Positions 26,503 through 34,163 of a DNA stretch of 64,000 bases are shown in pieces. Source of the stretch: Pleionea sediminis (GTDB lineage: Bacteria; Pseudomonadota; Gammaproteobacteria; Enterobacterales; Kangiellaceae); contig NZ_SUNB01000001.1 in the NCBI RefSeq assembly GCF_007570825.1, positions 2,046,001-2,110,000 of the forward strand, read 5' to 3'. Under the pieces are notes generated by a model. It was given only the letters and a program-made list of their open reading frames with translations. It did no database searches and was not told where the DNA came from. The position numbers and the translations under genes were made by a program. Each line of letters opens with the position of its first letter. The stretch's first letter is position 1.

Positions 26503-27531
26503 ATGTATATTCATCGATATTGGGCAAAACAAACCAGTCATTCAAAAAGTGCTATAGATGCATTAAAGAATGACATTAATCAGCTGAATGAAATGCCAAG
26601 CGTCATTTATTTAGTGTCTGCTGGTGAATTAAATGTATTTTTTGATGAAGAGGTAAGGCAGTTTGTTTTATGGCTAGAATCGCACAATGTTCCTATCGAA
26701 TTTGTTGGAGCTGCCTGTACAAGTATTCATGCCGCTCTCTTAGCATTTAGCGAATCTACGTTTGACAGTGCTTTAGTTCTGTCTCTGGAATGTAATCGAG
26801 AATTGCAGCAGGAATGTCTTAATGCAGTTGGTGTTGGTAATTTACCAGCGCAAGGCGGTTTAACAGTAAAACCTTGTGTGGGATTGATGGTTTTACAAAA
26901 GGAGTCGGATAATAGTCAGTGGGTTGTCTTGGACACGCAAATTTTGAGTCAAGCTCTAGGTATTCAGTCCGCTCAAGCAATGTTGCGCAACTTACGTCAT
27001 AAAATTAGTGATGCTGAGTTAACGGGTAATGTCGTGTCGTTTTCCATATGCTCAAGCTGGTCTGACTCATTACTTGATGGATTGGAAAGTGAAAGTTGGC
27101 TTCCTAGTTATGAAATAGACCATCACCATTATCTGAGTTTAAAGCCCATATTTGAATTACAACGATTGCCAGAATATGAAACAAGTGACCGAACCTTGCT
27201 ATTAATGACTTTAGGCGGTGGAGGCCGAGTTGGCCTACTACTTCTTGGTAATGCAACTAGCTGTAAAACAAAAACACAATTTGGTTCGATTAACCGAAGA
27301 ACATTTGATCTTCAAAGTGAACTTGAAACTATCGTTGAGTTTAAATCAACGACACGATTGGTTGTCGATCGTCTGAGCAACTATATGAAATATCCATCTA
27401 AAGATTTTCGAGATATTTCGAACTTGTACTTTCACTGGCAAAAAAATTACTCATGGGTAAATATTTTCAAACTTTTTGAATCCTCAAATACCAAGAAATT
27501 AAACAAAATGATTATGGAGCTCTCCGAATGA
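26503..27531 (+). CDS. Divergent thiolase/ketosynthase-fold protein (second of two)
   Basis: A 342-residue protein with ketosynthase-like landmarks: VGAACTSIHAALLAF (about 68-82) resembles the nucleophile region AC-(T/S)-S of beta-ketoacyl synthases, followed by ALVLSLECN, the strand after the nucleophile helix. Near the C-terminal third LLMTLGGGGRVGLLLLG matches the glycine-rich last strand of thiolase-fold enzymes. A histidine cluster (DHHHYLSLKP) precedes it. It is shorter and far more divergent than FabB, FabF or FabH. With the gene at 25154 it may form a heterodimeric condensing enzyme, analogous to KS-alpha/KS-beta pairs; that is inference. Confidence 0.6.
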   Translation: MYIHRYWAKQTSHSKSAIDALKNDINQLNEMPSVIYLVSAGELNVFFDEEVRQFVLWLESHNVPIEFVGAACTSIHAALLAFSESTFDSALVLSLECNRELQQECLNAVGVGNLPAQGGLTVKPCVGLMVLQKESDNSQWVVLDTQILSQALGIQSAQAMLRNLRHKISDAELTGNVVSFSICSSWSDSLLDGLESESWLPSYEIDHHHYLSLKPIFELQRLPEYETSDRTLLLMTLGGGGRVGLLLLGNATSCKTKTQFGSINRRTFDLQSELETIVEFKSTTRLVVDRLSNYMKYPSKDFRDISNLYFHWQKNYSWVNIFKLFESSNTKKLNKMIMELSE

Positions 27532-28430
27532 GTATTGAGTATTTCCATTCAGATGATACAAAACTTGCCTACCGTTGGTTTCCTGTAGATAACGCAAAAG
27601 GCACGGTGATTTGTTATCACGGGAGCAGTTTAACAAGTGTTCGATATACAACATTAGCCAGGTTGATCAATCGTAGTGGATATAATGTGTGTCTACCTGA
27701 CTGGAGAGGCCACGGTGAATCGGGTGGTGCGCCAGGTGATATTGAATATGTCGGCCAACTTGAGCAAGATGTGGGAAATCTTATTGAGCATTTATCAACT
27801 CAATCAAAAGTTCCTATTATACTAGGTGGTCACTCGGGTGGTTCACTCATTGCCCTACGTTATTTAAATCAATTCGGTTGCGATAAAATCACTGCATATT
27901 TCTCGTTATCGCCAACTATGATGGAATTCTCAGAGACCAGCCGGTATGACAAATCAAAAGGTGACTTTGTTTACCGAATTAAATATGCTCGTCGCCGTCC
28001 CTATTTTCGACAAATGCCTAAACAAGCTGGGAGGTATTTACCTAAGCTAAGTCGCTGGAAGTTTCTAATTGCTTTGTTTATACCCTTTTTCAGAAAATTA
28101 AAAGTATTGAACTTCCCAGCGGTTGTTCAAGCTTCTCCTAATGAAGCTATGTCGTATAGTTTCAGGTTACTTCAAGGGTATAGTGTTCGCAATTATCCAG
28201 AACTACTGAGTTCTATTAATGTTCCCAGTTTTTTCTGTGTTGGTGATAATGACGATGTGATTTCGAGTCAGGCATTAGAGATGCTTTATTCTTGGTACGT
28301 CAAACCAAATACATTCAGCCACTTTGAAATTCTACCGAGACTCAATCATATGAGCGTTATTTCAGGAGCAGGTAAGACATTAGGTGACTGGTTGAAAGGT
28401 ATATCTTCAACAGAAAGGAGGGCTGCGTAA
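27528..28430 (+). CDS. Alpha/beta hydrolase (serine hydrolase, lysophospholipase/thioesterase-like)
   Basis: A 300-residue cytosolic alpha/beta hydrolase. The oxyanion block YHGSSLTSVRY, the nucleophile elbow GGHSGGS (about 104-110), the acid residue in VGDNDDVIS and the histidine in LNHMSV are all present, so it should be catalytically active. The WRGHGESGG segment is typical of lysophospholipase/monoglyceride-lipase-like members. In this operon it could release or edit thioester intermediates, or cleave an acyl ester. Hydrolases are also regular members of exosortase-A accessory gene sets. Both ends overlap neighbouring genes (ATGA and TAATG), consistent with tight coexpression. Confidence 0.88.
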   Translation: MSIEYFHSDDTKLAYRWFPVDNAKGTVICYHGSSLTSVRYTTLARLINRSGYNVCLPDWRGHGESGGAPGDIEYVGQLEQDVGNLIEHLSTQSKVPIILGGHSGGSLIALRYLNQFGCDKITAYFSLSPTMMEFSETSRYDKSKGDFVYRIKYARRRPYFRQMPKQAGRYLPKLSRWKFLIALFIPFFRKLKVLNFPAVVQASPNEAMSYSFRLLQGYSVRNYPELLSSINVPSFFCVGDNDDVISSQALEMLYSWYVKPNTFSHFEILPRLNHMSVISGAGKTLGDWLKGISSTERRAA

Positions 28431-29725
28431 TGGAAGTGTTGGAACCTTTAGTCAAGAATACCGAAGGGTCATCGAAATCAAAAGCCTGGCCGAAAAATAT
28501 TGAGTTCGAATTAACTTTGCCTCATTCAAAAGACTCTCAATGTATTTTTTGGGGCGTGATTAATAATAGAGAAGATCTACTTTATTTAGCGCAGCAAAAA
28601 GACTCGTGTAGCGATAGAGAGCTAATGATAAGTCTATTATTGAATAATGATGTATCGATTGTTGATAAGATTAAGGGCGATTTTTCCTTCATATTTTTTG
28701 ATTCTGATAAATCAAATTTAGCTTTTTTTCGAAGTGAGAGTTCTTCATTTCCTATTTATTACAGTGATAGCTCGTCGAAACTGAAAGTATCTGATCGACT
28801 CAATGTTTGGATAAATCAACGAGGCGCAGAATGCAACATATTTCGAGTTTTAGAAAAAACGTTCTTCGGTATCAACACTGATAGGGCAACATTGATCAAT
28901 AATGTAGATCAGCTATCACCAGGTGAAATGATTTGCTTTTCAACAAATAAGTTATTGAAGAAAGTTAGTGAACATTCTTTTATTAGTGAAAAAAATTGGT
29001 TTAAAAAATATCCGTCTATTACCTGTCGTATCGACTGGAAACCTGAGGTTGGTAGTTCTTCAATAGAAAATAGCTTTTTTAATTACATACCAAAACTAGC
29101 AAGAAGCCTCGGTTTACCAACCAGCTACTTTATTGCCAATAAACTCTATATAGCAATAAAAAATCATACGAACCAAATCAGTTTTAATATTAATGAAGTA
29201 GTGGATGAAGTCCATGTTTTAGATTATGACGATAAGCTTTCTTTGATTAATCCAATTCTTAAAAAGAAGATCACTAAGAGAGAACTTGAAGGATATTTAT
29301 CAGATAAAAAACAACGTCTGATTAATGAGTTTGATCAATATGGCGCAAGGTACAAGTCGTTTAATGAGTGGTTTACCTGTCGTTACTATCTACCCAATTT
29401 CTTGAGCGACATAAGGGAGATGAGTGCTGATTATTCAAATACTGTGGTTCATGAGCAAATCGATTGTAGCCAAAATGAATTAGACGAAAAGCCAGTGTTT
29501 AATATTGAAGATAAACCACCGTTCAATGTGTTTGAAGCGATGCAGCGTTTGTTTTGGCATGGTGTCCCTGGGGGAGTGAATGATTGGTTTAATTTGGCGC
29601 CTATGCTATCTGCCGGTGTAATTAAAAAACGAAAATTAGATCCCGTATTTTGTGAAAGTTTTGCAGTATCACTATTGTCAGTTGATTATTTAATACGGAT
29701 GAATCAGTGGGTTTTAGTGAAATAA
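28430..29725 (+). CDS. Asparagine-synthase-like protein lacking catalytic signatures
   Basis: A 431-residue protein whose first half follows the class II glutaminase domain of asparagine synthases in order: VIDKIKGDFSFIFFDSDK, FFRSESSSFPIYY and NNVDQLSPGEMICFS correspond to the LDGMFAF, RDxxGxxPLYY and xxLPPG blocks. The nucleophilic Cys2 is absent (the protein starts MEVLEP), and the PPi-loop SGGxDSS of the synthetase domain is not found in the second half. It therefore appears catalytically altered or dead, perhaps an adaptor or a repurposed amide/ester-forming enzyme. An asparagine-synthase-family amidotransferase is also part of exosortase-A accessory sets. Confidence 0.7.
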   Translation: MEVLEPLVKNTEGSSKSKAWPKNIEFELTLPHSKDSQCIFWGVINNREDLLYLAQQKDSCSDRELMISLLLNNDVSIVDKIKGDFSFIFFDSDKSNLAFFRSESSSFPIYYSDSSSKLKVSDRLNVWINQRGAECNIFRVLEKTFFGINTDRATLINNVDQLSPGEMICFSTNKLLKKVSEHSFISEKNWFKKYPSITCRIDWKPEVGSSSIENSFFNYIPKLARSLGLPTSYFIANKLYIAIKNHTNQISFNINEVVDEVHVLDYDDKLSLINPILKKKITKRELEGYLSDKKQRLINEFDQYGARYKSFNEWFTCRYYLPNFLSDIREMSADYSNTVVHEQIDCSQNELDEKPVFNIEDKPPFNVFEAMQRLFWHGVPGGVNDWFNLAPMLSAGVIKKRKLDPVFCESFAVSLLSVDYLIRMNQWVLVK

Positions 29726-29768
29726 AAAGTTGTCGTTAAACATTAATAATAATGAAAGAGGAAGTGTT

Positions 29769-30020
29769 ATGTCTGAGATCGTAGAGTCAAACTTAGGTGA
29801 TTTACAAATTCAAGTAGCTCAAATGTTGAATAAAGACCAAGTTGATGGTGATACACCATTAATTGAGTTAGGTGTCGATTCACTAAATATTGTAGAAGTT
29901 ATTTTAATATGTGAGCAACTCTACCCGGATGTAATGAATCCAGAAAATCTTGTTTTTGACGAAAATACGACTTTGAGAGAGATGGATCAGCAATTAATAG
30001 AAAACTCAGTCGTTCTATAA
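29769..30020 (+). CDS. Acyl carrier protein
   Basis: An 83-residue carrier protein. The phosphopantetheine site is LGVDSLNIVE with Ser38, in the correct position for an ACP/PCP. The ATG at 29769 is preferred over an upstream TTG because AGAGGAAG precedes it at proper spacing and no carrier domain residues lie upstream. It is a discrete carrier, so biosynthesis here uses free-standing enzymes rather than a megasynthase. The ligase at 21444 is the obvious loading enzyme. No phosphopantetheinyl transferase gene is seen in the window. Confidence 0.92.
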   Translation: MSEIVESNLGDLQIQVAQMLNKDQVDGDTPLIELGVDSLNIVEVILICEQLYPDVMNPENLVFDENTTLREMDQQLIENSVVL

Positions 30021-30032
30021 CGGGAGAAAATT

Positions 30033-30761
30033 ATGTTAAAAAAAATTGCTATCTTTGTTCTTATTTCATTTGTTATCGGTAATACGATTGCGTGGCTCTC
30101 TGGAGCTGCGCCTATCAAGTTTGAGCCTGTTGAAATCAGTGATACTGAAGAACAACTTAGAAAAGAATATATTCTATCGTTGAAAGAAGACGCAGCAGAT
30201 AAAGAAGCATTAGTTTACCTAGGTTCTTTGTACTCAAATCATAACTTGATTGATAAAGCACATGAAGTACTTGAAAAAGCTTTTGAGCTTTACCCTTCAG
30301 ATCCAATGGTGCAAGCATTTTATTATGCTAATGAGAGTAAAAGGGCTGGCGCTATGATCGATTTATCGATGGGAGTATATAAACTATTTAAATTACAAGA
30401 AGCTATTGATGGAATTAATCGAGCCGTTGAGGCGGATGAAGGTAATCTTCTGGTTAGGATAAATCGGCTTATTACCTTTGGTTATCTTGGTGATGTTAAC
30501 AATGATTTTGAAACCGTTTTCGAGGACGAAAAGTGGGTCATGCCACAAGTGGAGAATCAGAAAGTTTTACCTAACGATGTTTATCAACATATGTATGTCG
30601 CATTAGCTAATGCTTATAAAATAAAATCTGAAGAGACTAAAAACGACGATGTTTTCTCAAATAAATACGAATATTACATCGATCAAATTGCCAGCAGTGG
30701 TGGTTGTCCTCAGAGTTCTGTTAAGCAATGCAAAGAAATTATTGGTCAATCGAAGGAATAA
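30033..30761 (+). CDS. Membrane-anchored TPR-type protein
   Basis: A 242-residue protein with one N-terminal hydrophobic helix (about 4-24) acting as an uncleaved anchor or signal, then helical tetratricopeptide-like repeats (ALVYLGSLYSNHNLIDKAHE, then VLEKAFELYPSDPMVQAFYYA). It should sit on the periplasmic face of the inner membrane as a protein-interaction scaffold. It is placed between the ACP and the ABC ATPase genes, so it probably belongs to the export part of the locus. A second TPR-like exported protein is encoded at 31501, flanking the ATPase. Confidence 0.75.
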   Translation: MLKKIAIFVLISFVIGNTIAWLSGAAPIKFEPVEISDTEEQLRKEYILSLKEDAADKEALVYLGSLYSNHNLIDKAHEVLEKAFELYPSDPMVQAFYYANESKRAGAMIDLSMGVYKLFKLQEAIDGINRAVEADEGNLLVRINRLITFGYLGDVNNDFETVFEDEKWVMPQVENQKVLPNDVYQHMYVALANAYKIKSEETKNDDVFSNKYEYYIDQIASSGGCPQSSVKQCKEIIGQSKE

Positions 30762-30766
30762 ATTCG

Positions 30767-31504
30767 ATGTTATTACGAGCTACCAACGTTAGTAAGTCAT
30801 ACAAACTGGGAGAAAATGAATTGCGAGCTTTGAATGAAGTGAGCATTGATATTCCTCAGCAATCTTTTATTGTCATTCACGGCAAAAGTGGCAGTGGTAA
30901 AAGTACATTATTAAACGTTTTAAGCGGGATCGAACCTGTGTCTTCAGGTAGCTTGTATTTTAACGATGAGTCCTTCTCGACTATGTCTGAGCGAAAGAGA
31001 ACATTGTTAAGAAGAGACCATTTTGGAATTATATTTCAAAACTTTAATTTATTGCCGGTTTTTACTGCATTAGAGAACGTTTGCTATCCATTAAGTTTGT
31101 TAGGAGTTGGTGATGCACGTAGGCAAGGTATGGATGCTTTAGAGCGGGTTGGATTAGCTAATTTTCATAATCATCGCCCAGCTCAGCTGTCTGGTGGTCA
31201 AATGCAAAGAGTCGCAATAGCAAGAGCAATTGTAAGTAAACCAGACGTTATTTTTGCCGATGAACCTACGGCCAATCTGGATACTCAAACATCTGATACG
31301 ATTGTAGAGCTTCTCGCCGAATTAAATGCTGAGAGTAAAGTGACATTTGTTATTGCGACACATCATGACGACTTCAATCCTTACGCAACTGAGCGCTATG
31401 AGATGGCTGATGGAAAGATGAAAGGAATGGTATCTAAGGAAGTCGAAGAGTTAATGTCGACCGAAAGAATAGAAAAAAATAGTGTTTTGGAAACTACCCT
31501 ATGA
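30767..31504 (+). CDS. ABC transporter ATP-binding protein (MacB/LolD type)
   Basis: A 245-residue ATPase of the MacB/LolD/FtsE branch. The Walker A motif is GKSGSGKST, the signature is LSGGQMQRVAIARA, and Walker B is VIFADEP followed by TANLDT; the switch histidine is in IATHH. The ATG at 30767 is chosen because AAGGAA precedes it and the family start aligns (LLRATNVSKSYKLG). It pairs with the permease encoded at 32180; the small exported gene between them starts inside the ATPase stop. MacB/LolCDE-type systems move lipoproteins, lipids or hydrophobic small molecules towards the outer membrane. Confidence 0.93.
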   Translation: MLLRATNVSKSYKLGENELRALNEVSIDIPQQSFIVIHGKSGSGKSTLLNVLSGIEPVSSGSLYFNDESFSTMSERKRTLLRRDHFGIIFQNFNLLPVFTALENVCYPLSLLGVGDARRQGMDALERVGLANFHNHRPAQLSGGQMQRVAIARAIVSKPDVIFADEPTANLDTQTSDTIVELLAELNAESKVTFVIATHHDDFNPYATERYEMADGKMKGMVSKEVEELMSTERIEKNSVLETTL

Positions 31505-32178
31505 TTAAAAATATTTTTGTTTTTTTACTATTGTTGCTAAGCAATGTTTATGCGGAAGTAACTGCGCCAACAATTATTCCTGGTACTGACGAGTTACGAA
31601 AAGAGTTTGTTAATAAAATAGATCTAAGTAATGCTAGCGAGTTAGACCAGAAAACTTATGCCTTAATAAAAATGATTCAGGTATATGATATTCCTGAGTC
31701 TGAAAGAGACGCTGTTTTAAAAGAATACGGCACTATCAAGTCTCAGATTAAAATGATTAAAGATGACCCAGAGATTCAGGCAGCTTTCGGTGCATTAACA
31801 TCTTACTTATCAAGTTTTTTTAACGATAACTATTCCAAGATTTTACTCTATTCGAGAAAGGGGATGCGACTGATGGATTCTGCAGTAAAACAGAATCCTG
31901 AACACATGGGTGCCCGTATGCAGCGTGGCATTGCACAGGCGAGTATGCCAAAATTTTTAAATCGTGCCGATAAAGCTGTTGAAGATTTAACTATGGTTTT
32001 AAACCATACAAAAGACATCCAGGATAAAAGCTTTATTGCCATGATTCAGTTTTATCTCGCTATGGCTTATGTCAAAAACGAAGATGAGGATAAGGCCGGT
32101 AAGATTTACCAATCCTTGTCATCCAGTGACATGAAACCTTGGTCGGAAAAGTCAAAAAGCGCACTATCGGAGCTATGA
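31501..32178 (+). CDS. Exported TPR-like periplasmic protein
   Basis: A 225-residue protein with a cleavable signal peptide (about 1-18, ending VYA) and an all-helical body with TPR-like segments (GMRLMDSAVKQNPEHMGARM, then AIAQASMP-type and AVEDLTMVL helices, and FYLAMAYVKNEDEDKAGKIY). It overlaps the ATPase stop (ATGA) and is followed 1 bp later by the permease gene, so it is likely a periplasmic accessory protein of this ABC system. Not recognised as a named family. Confidence 0.75.
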   Translation: MIKNIFVFLLLLLSNVYAEVTAPTIIPGTDELRKEFVNKIDLSNASELDQKTYALIKMIQVYDIPESERDAVLKEYGTIKSQIKMIKDDPEIQAAFGALTSYLSSFFNDNYSKILLYSRKGMRLMDSAVKQNPEHMGARMQRGIAQASMPKFLNRADKAVEDLTMVLNHTKDIQDKSFIAMIQFYLAMAYVKNEDEDKAGKIYQSLSSSDMKPWSEKSKSALSEL

Positions 32179-32179
32179 C

Positions 32180-33409
32180 GTGTTACTTAATCAAAAAATG
32201 GCCTTACTTAATGTTTTTCGCAATTATCGCCGTAGTTTAATTACTTTGTCAGCGATAATTCTTGGCTGTACGGCGCTTATATTATTTGCTGGTTTTATTA
32301 ACTCTATGTATCAAGGAATGAGAGAAAATTTGATTCATTCTCAACTTGGGCACATTCAGATTTACGCGAAAGGATATAATAAAAATAGTGCATCAGAACC
32401 AGAAAAATATTTGCTGGACTCGACAACAGTATCAAAAGTACAAGATATTCTCGAAGCCGACGCTGACGTTTTGCTTGTAACCGAGCGGTTGAACTTTAAT
32501 GGATTAATTAGTAATGGCTCACAATCAGTAGCCGTGGTTGGTGAAGGAATCGTTCCTGATAAAGAAGCTTTATTGAGCTCTGCGGTTTCTTTAAAACAGG
32601 GGGATGATCTCTTTTCTGATGACACTTACGGTTCCTTAGTGGGGGATGGATTATTCAATGGATTGTCCGCTAATGTTGGAGAGTATTTAACCATTCTATC
32701 GTCTACAGCTGATGGTGCAATTAATGCAATTGATGTTCAGGTAACAGGCGTTGTTTCTACTGGTGTCAGAGAAGTTGACGCTCGATTTATTCGTGCCAAC
32801 TTATCTCTTATTCAAGAGCTTTTATATACCGACAAAGTGAGTCGAATGGTTGTGTTATTAAACAACACCGACGACACCGATAAAGTCTTTCAAAAGCTTG
32901 AGCAAATTTTTGAAGAACATGATCTAAATATTGAAATGCGTACCTGGTCCCAACTGGCGGGTTACTACCACGAAGTGGTCGGATTATTTAATAGTATTTT
33001 TCAATTTATCAAAATTATTGTGTTATTTATTGTCGCTTTGAGTATCGCGAACACGATGTTAATGGCTGTTATGGAGCGGACTCGAGAAATTGGAACCATT
33101 CGTGCAATTGGTGGAACACCTCTGAGTGTGATGAATTTGCTGTTATCTGAGGCAGCAATTATTGGATTGATTGGTAGCACCTTAGGTATTGCGTGTGGAT
33201 GGTTTGGAGCCGAGATGCTTAATCATTCAGGTTGGATGATGCCGACACCGCCTGGTAGCAGTCAAAGTTACCCTATAAGAATTATTATTGAACAATCGAT
33301 GATTGTTGAAACCTTTCTGATAGCGTTGGGTGTCGCTGTAGCCTCAAGTATTTATCCTGCGTTTAAAGCAACCAGGCTTTCAGTTGCTGATGCTCTTCGC
33401 TTTGTTTAG
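32180..33409 (+). CDS. ABC transporter permease (FtsX/MacB/LolCE family)
   Basis: A 409-residue permease starting at GTG 32180, with the stop of the previous gene 1 bp before. It has one N-terminal transmembrane helix (about 20-42), a large periplasmic domain (about 45-270) with QLGHIQIY and VSTGVREVDARFI typical of MacB-like periplasmic cores, then three C-terminal helices (about 275-300, 325-350, 375-400). MERTREIGTIRAIGG is the coupling-helix signature of FtsX/MacB/LolCE permeases. With the ATPase at 30767 it forms a mechanotransmission-type ABC system that probably extracts a lipid-like substrate from the inner membrane. Confidence 0.93.
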   Translation: MLLNQKMALLNVFRNYRRSLITLSAIILGCTALILFAGFINSMYQGMRENLIHSQLGHIQIYAKGYNKNSASEPEKYLLDSTTVSKVQDILEADADVLLVTERLNFNGLISNGSQSVAVVGEGIVPDKEALLSSAVSLKQGDDLFSDDTYGSLVGDGLFNGLSANVGEYLTILSSTADGAINAIDVQVTGVVSTGVREVDARFIRANLSLIQELLYTDKVSRMVVLLNNTDDTDKVFQKLEQIFEEHDLNIEMRTWSQLAGYYHEVVGLFNSIFQFIKIIVLFIVALSIANTMLMAVMERTREIGTIRAIGGTPLSVMNLLLSEAAIIGLIGSTLGIACGWFGAEMLNHSGWMMPTPPGSSQSYPIRIIIEQSMIVETFLIALGVAVASSIYPAFKATRLSVADALRFV

Positions 33410-33437
33410 ATAAAATAAGATAATTCAGGTCGATAAT

Positions 33438-34163
33438 ATGAAAAAGAACTCTAGAAAAATATTCCTCAGTATCCTTGTCTTAGTTTCTTTTTCACTAAGA
33501 GCAGATGATATTAATTATCTAGAAATACTTGATTCAGTTCGTGGTTATCAAGATAGTGGTTTTAAGTTTGACATCGTTAATGTCAGTGTCGAGCCCGACG
33601 GGGACAAGAAGCAAAATCAGTTGAGAGTCAAAGTATTGAATGACAAATCTTTGGTGGAGTTTATTTCTCCTGAGAGAGTAAAAGGTCGAGCTTTACTTAA
33701 AGAAGGAAAGGATATGTGGCTGCACATACCCAACACGCGACGTGTCATTCGGGTTGCTCCCGCACAACGGTTGTTGGGTCAAACGAGTAACGCCGATGTT
33801 GTTGGTGTTAGTTATTCTAAAAATTATAAAGTAGAGCAGGTTGATGTTAACGAGAATAGCTCCATAACAGTTAATTTGGTAGCGGAAGATAAGTCGGCAA
33901 TTTACCACAAAATCGTTTTCGTTTTAGCTGCAGAAACGCCTCATCTTCCTGTTCAAAGTGAACATTATTCTCGTAGTGGTAAGTTGATAAAAGTCGCACA
34001 TTACAAAGAGTATAAAAAATTTGATGGTCAACAAAAACTTCATAAATTGCTATTAGTCGATCCGATACGAGAGGGCTATCATACCTGGATGCTATTTGAT
34101 AACTACCAAAAACAAACACTCAGTGTTCAACAGTTTGCTAAAGATGAGTTATCACGCTTATGA
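33438..34163 (+). CDS. LolA-like outer-membrane lipoprotein-sorting family periplasmic carrier
   Basis: A 241-residue periplasmic protein with a signal peptide (about 1-22) and the LolA-like fold signature of PF17131: LRVKVLNDKSLVEFISPERVKGRALL, DMWLHIPNTRRVIRVAP and LLGQTSNADVVGVSYSKNY in order, read here as separate blocks of a half-barrel that binds acyl chains. Members commonly accompany MMPL or LolE-like transporters and barrel proteins. Here it lies between the permease and an outer-membrane barrel and overlaps the latter (ATGA), so it is the probable periplasmic shuttle for the product. Confidence 0.88.
   Translation: MKKNSRKIFLSILVLVSFSLRADDINYLEILDSVRGYQDSGFKFDIVNVSVEPDGDKKQNQLRVKVLNDKSLVEFISPERVKGRALLKEGKDMWLHIPNTRRVIRVAPAQRLLGQTSNADVVGVSYSKNYKVEQVDVNENSSITVNLVAEDKSAIYHKIVFVLAAETPHLPVQSEHYSRSGKLIKVAHYKEYKKFDGQQKLHKLLLVDPIREGYHTWMLFDNYQKQTLSVQQFAKDELSRL

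Noticed and set aside
17605..30020. Pyoluteorin/prodigiosin-type halopyrrole pathway
   Set aside because: Halogenase, dehydrogenase, ligase and ACP are reminiscent, but the dehydrogenase is the long 624-residue form, and decarboxylase, ketosynthase-like pair and exporter do not fit. Kept only as an analogy.
28430..30020. Lasso-peptide locus suggested by the asparagine-synthase-like protein
   Set aside because: No precursor peptide, no B-type protease or RRE domain, and the synthetase signature is absent.
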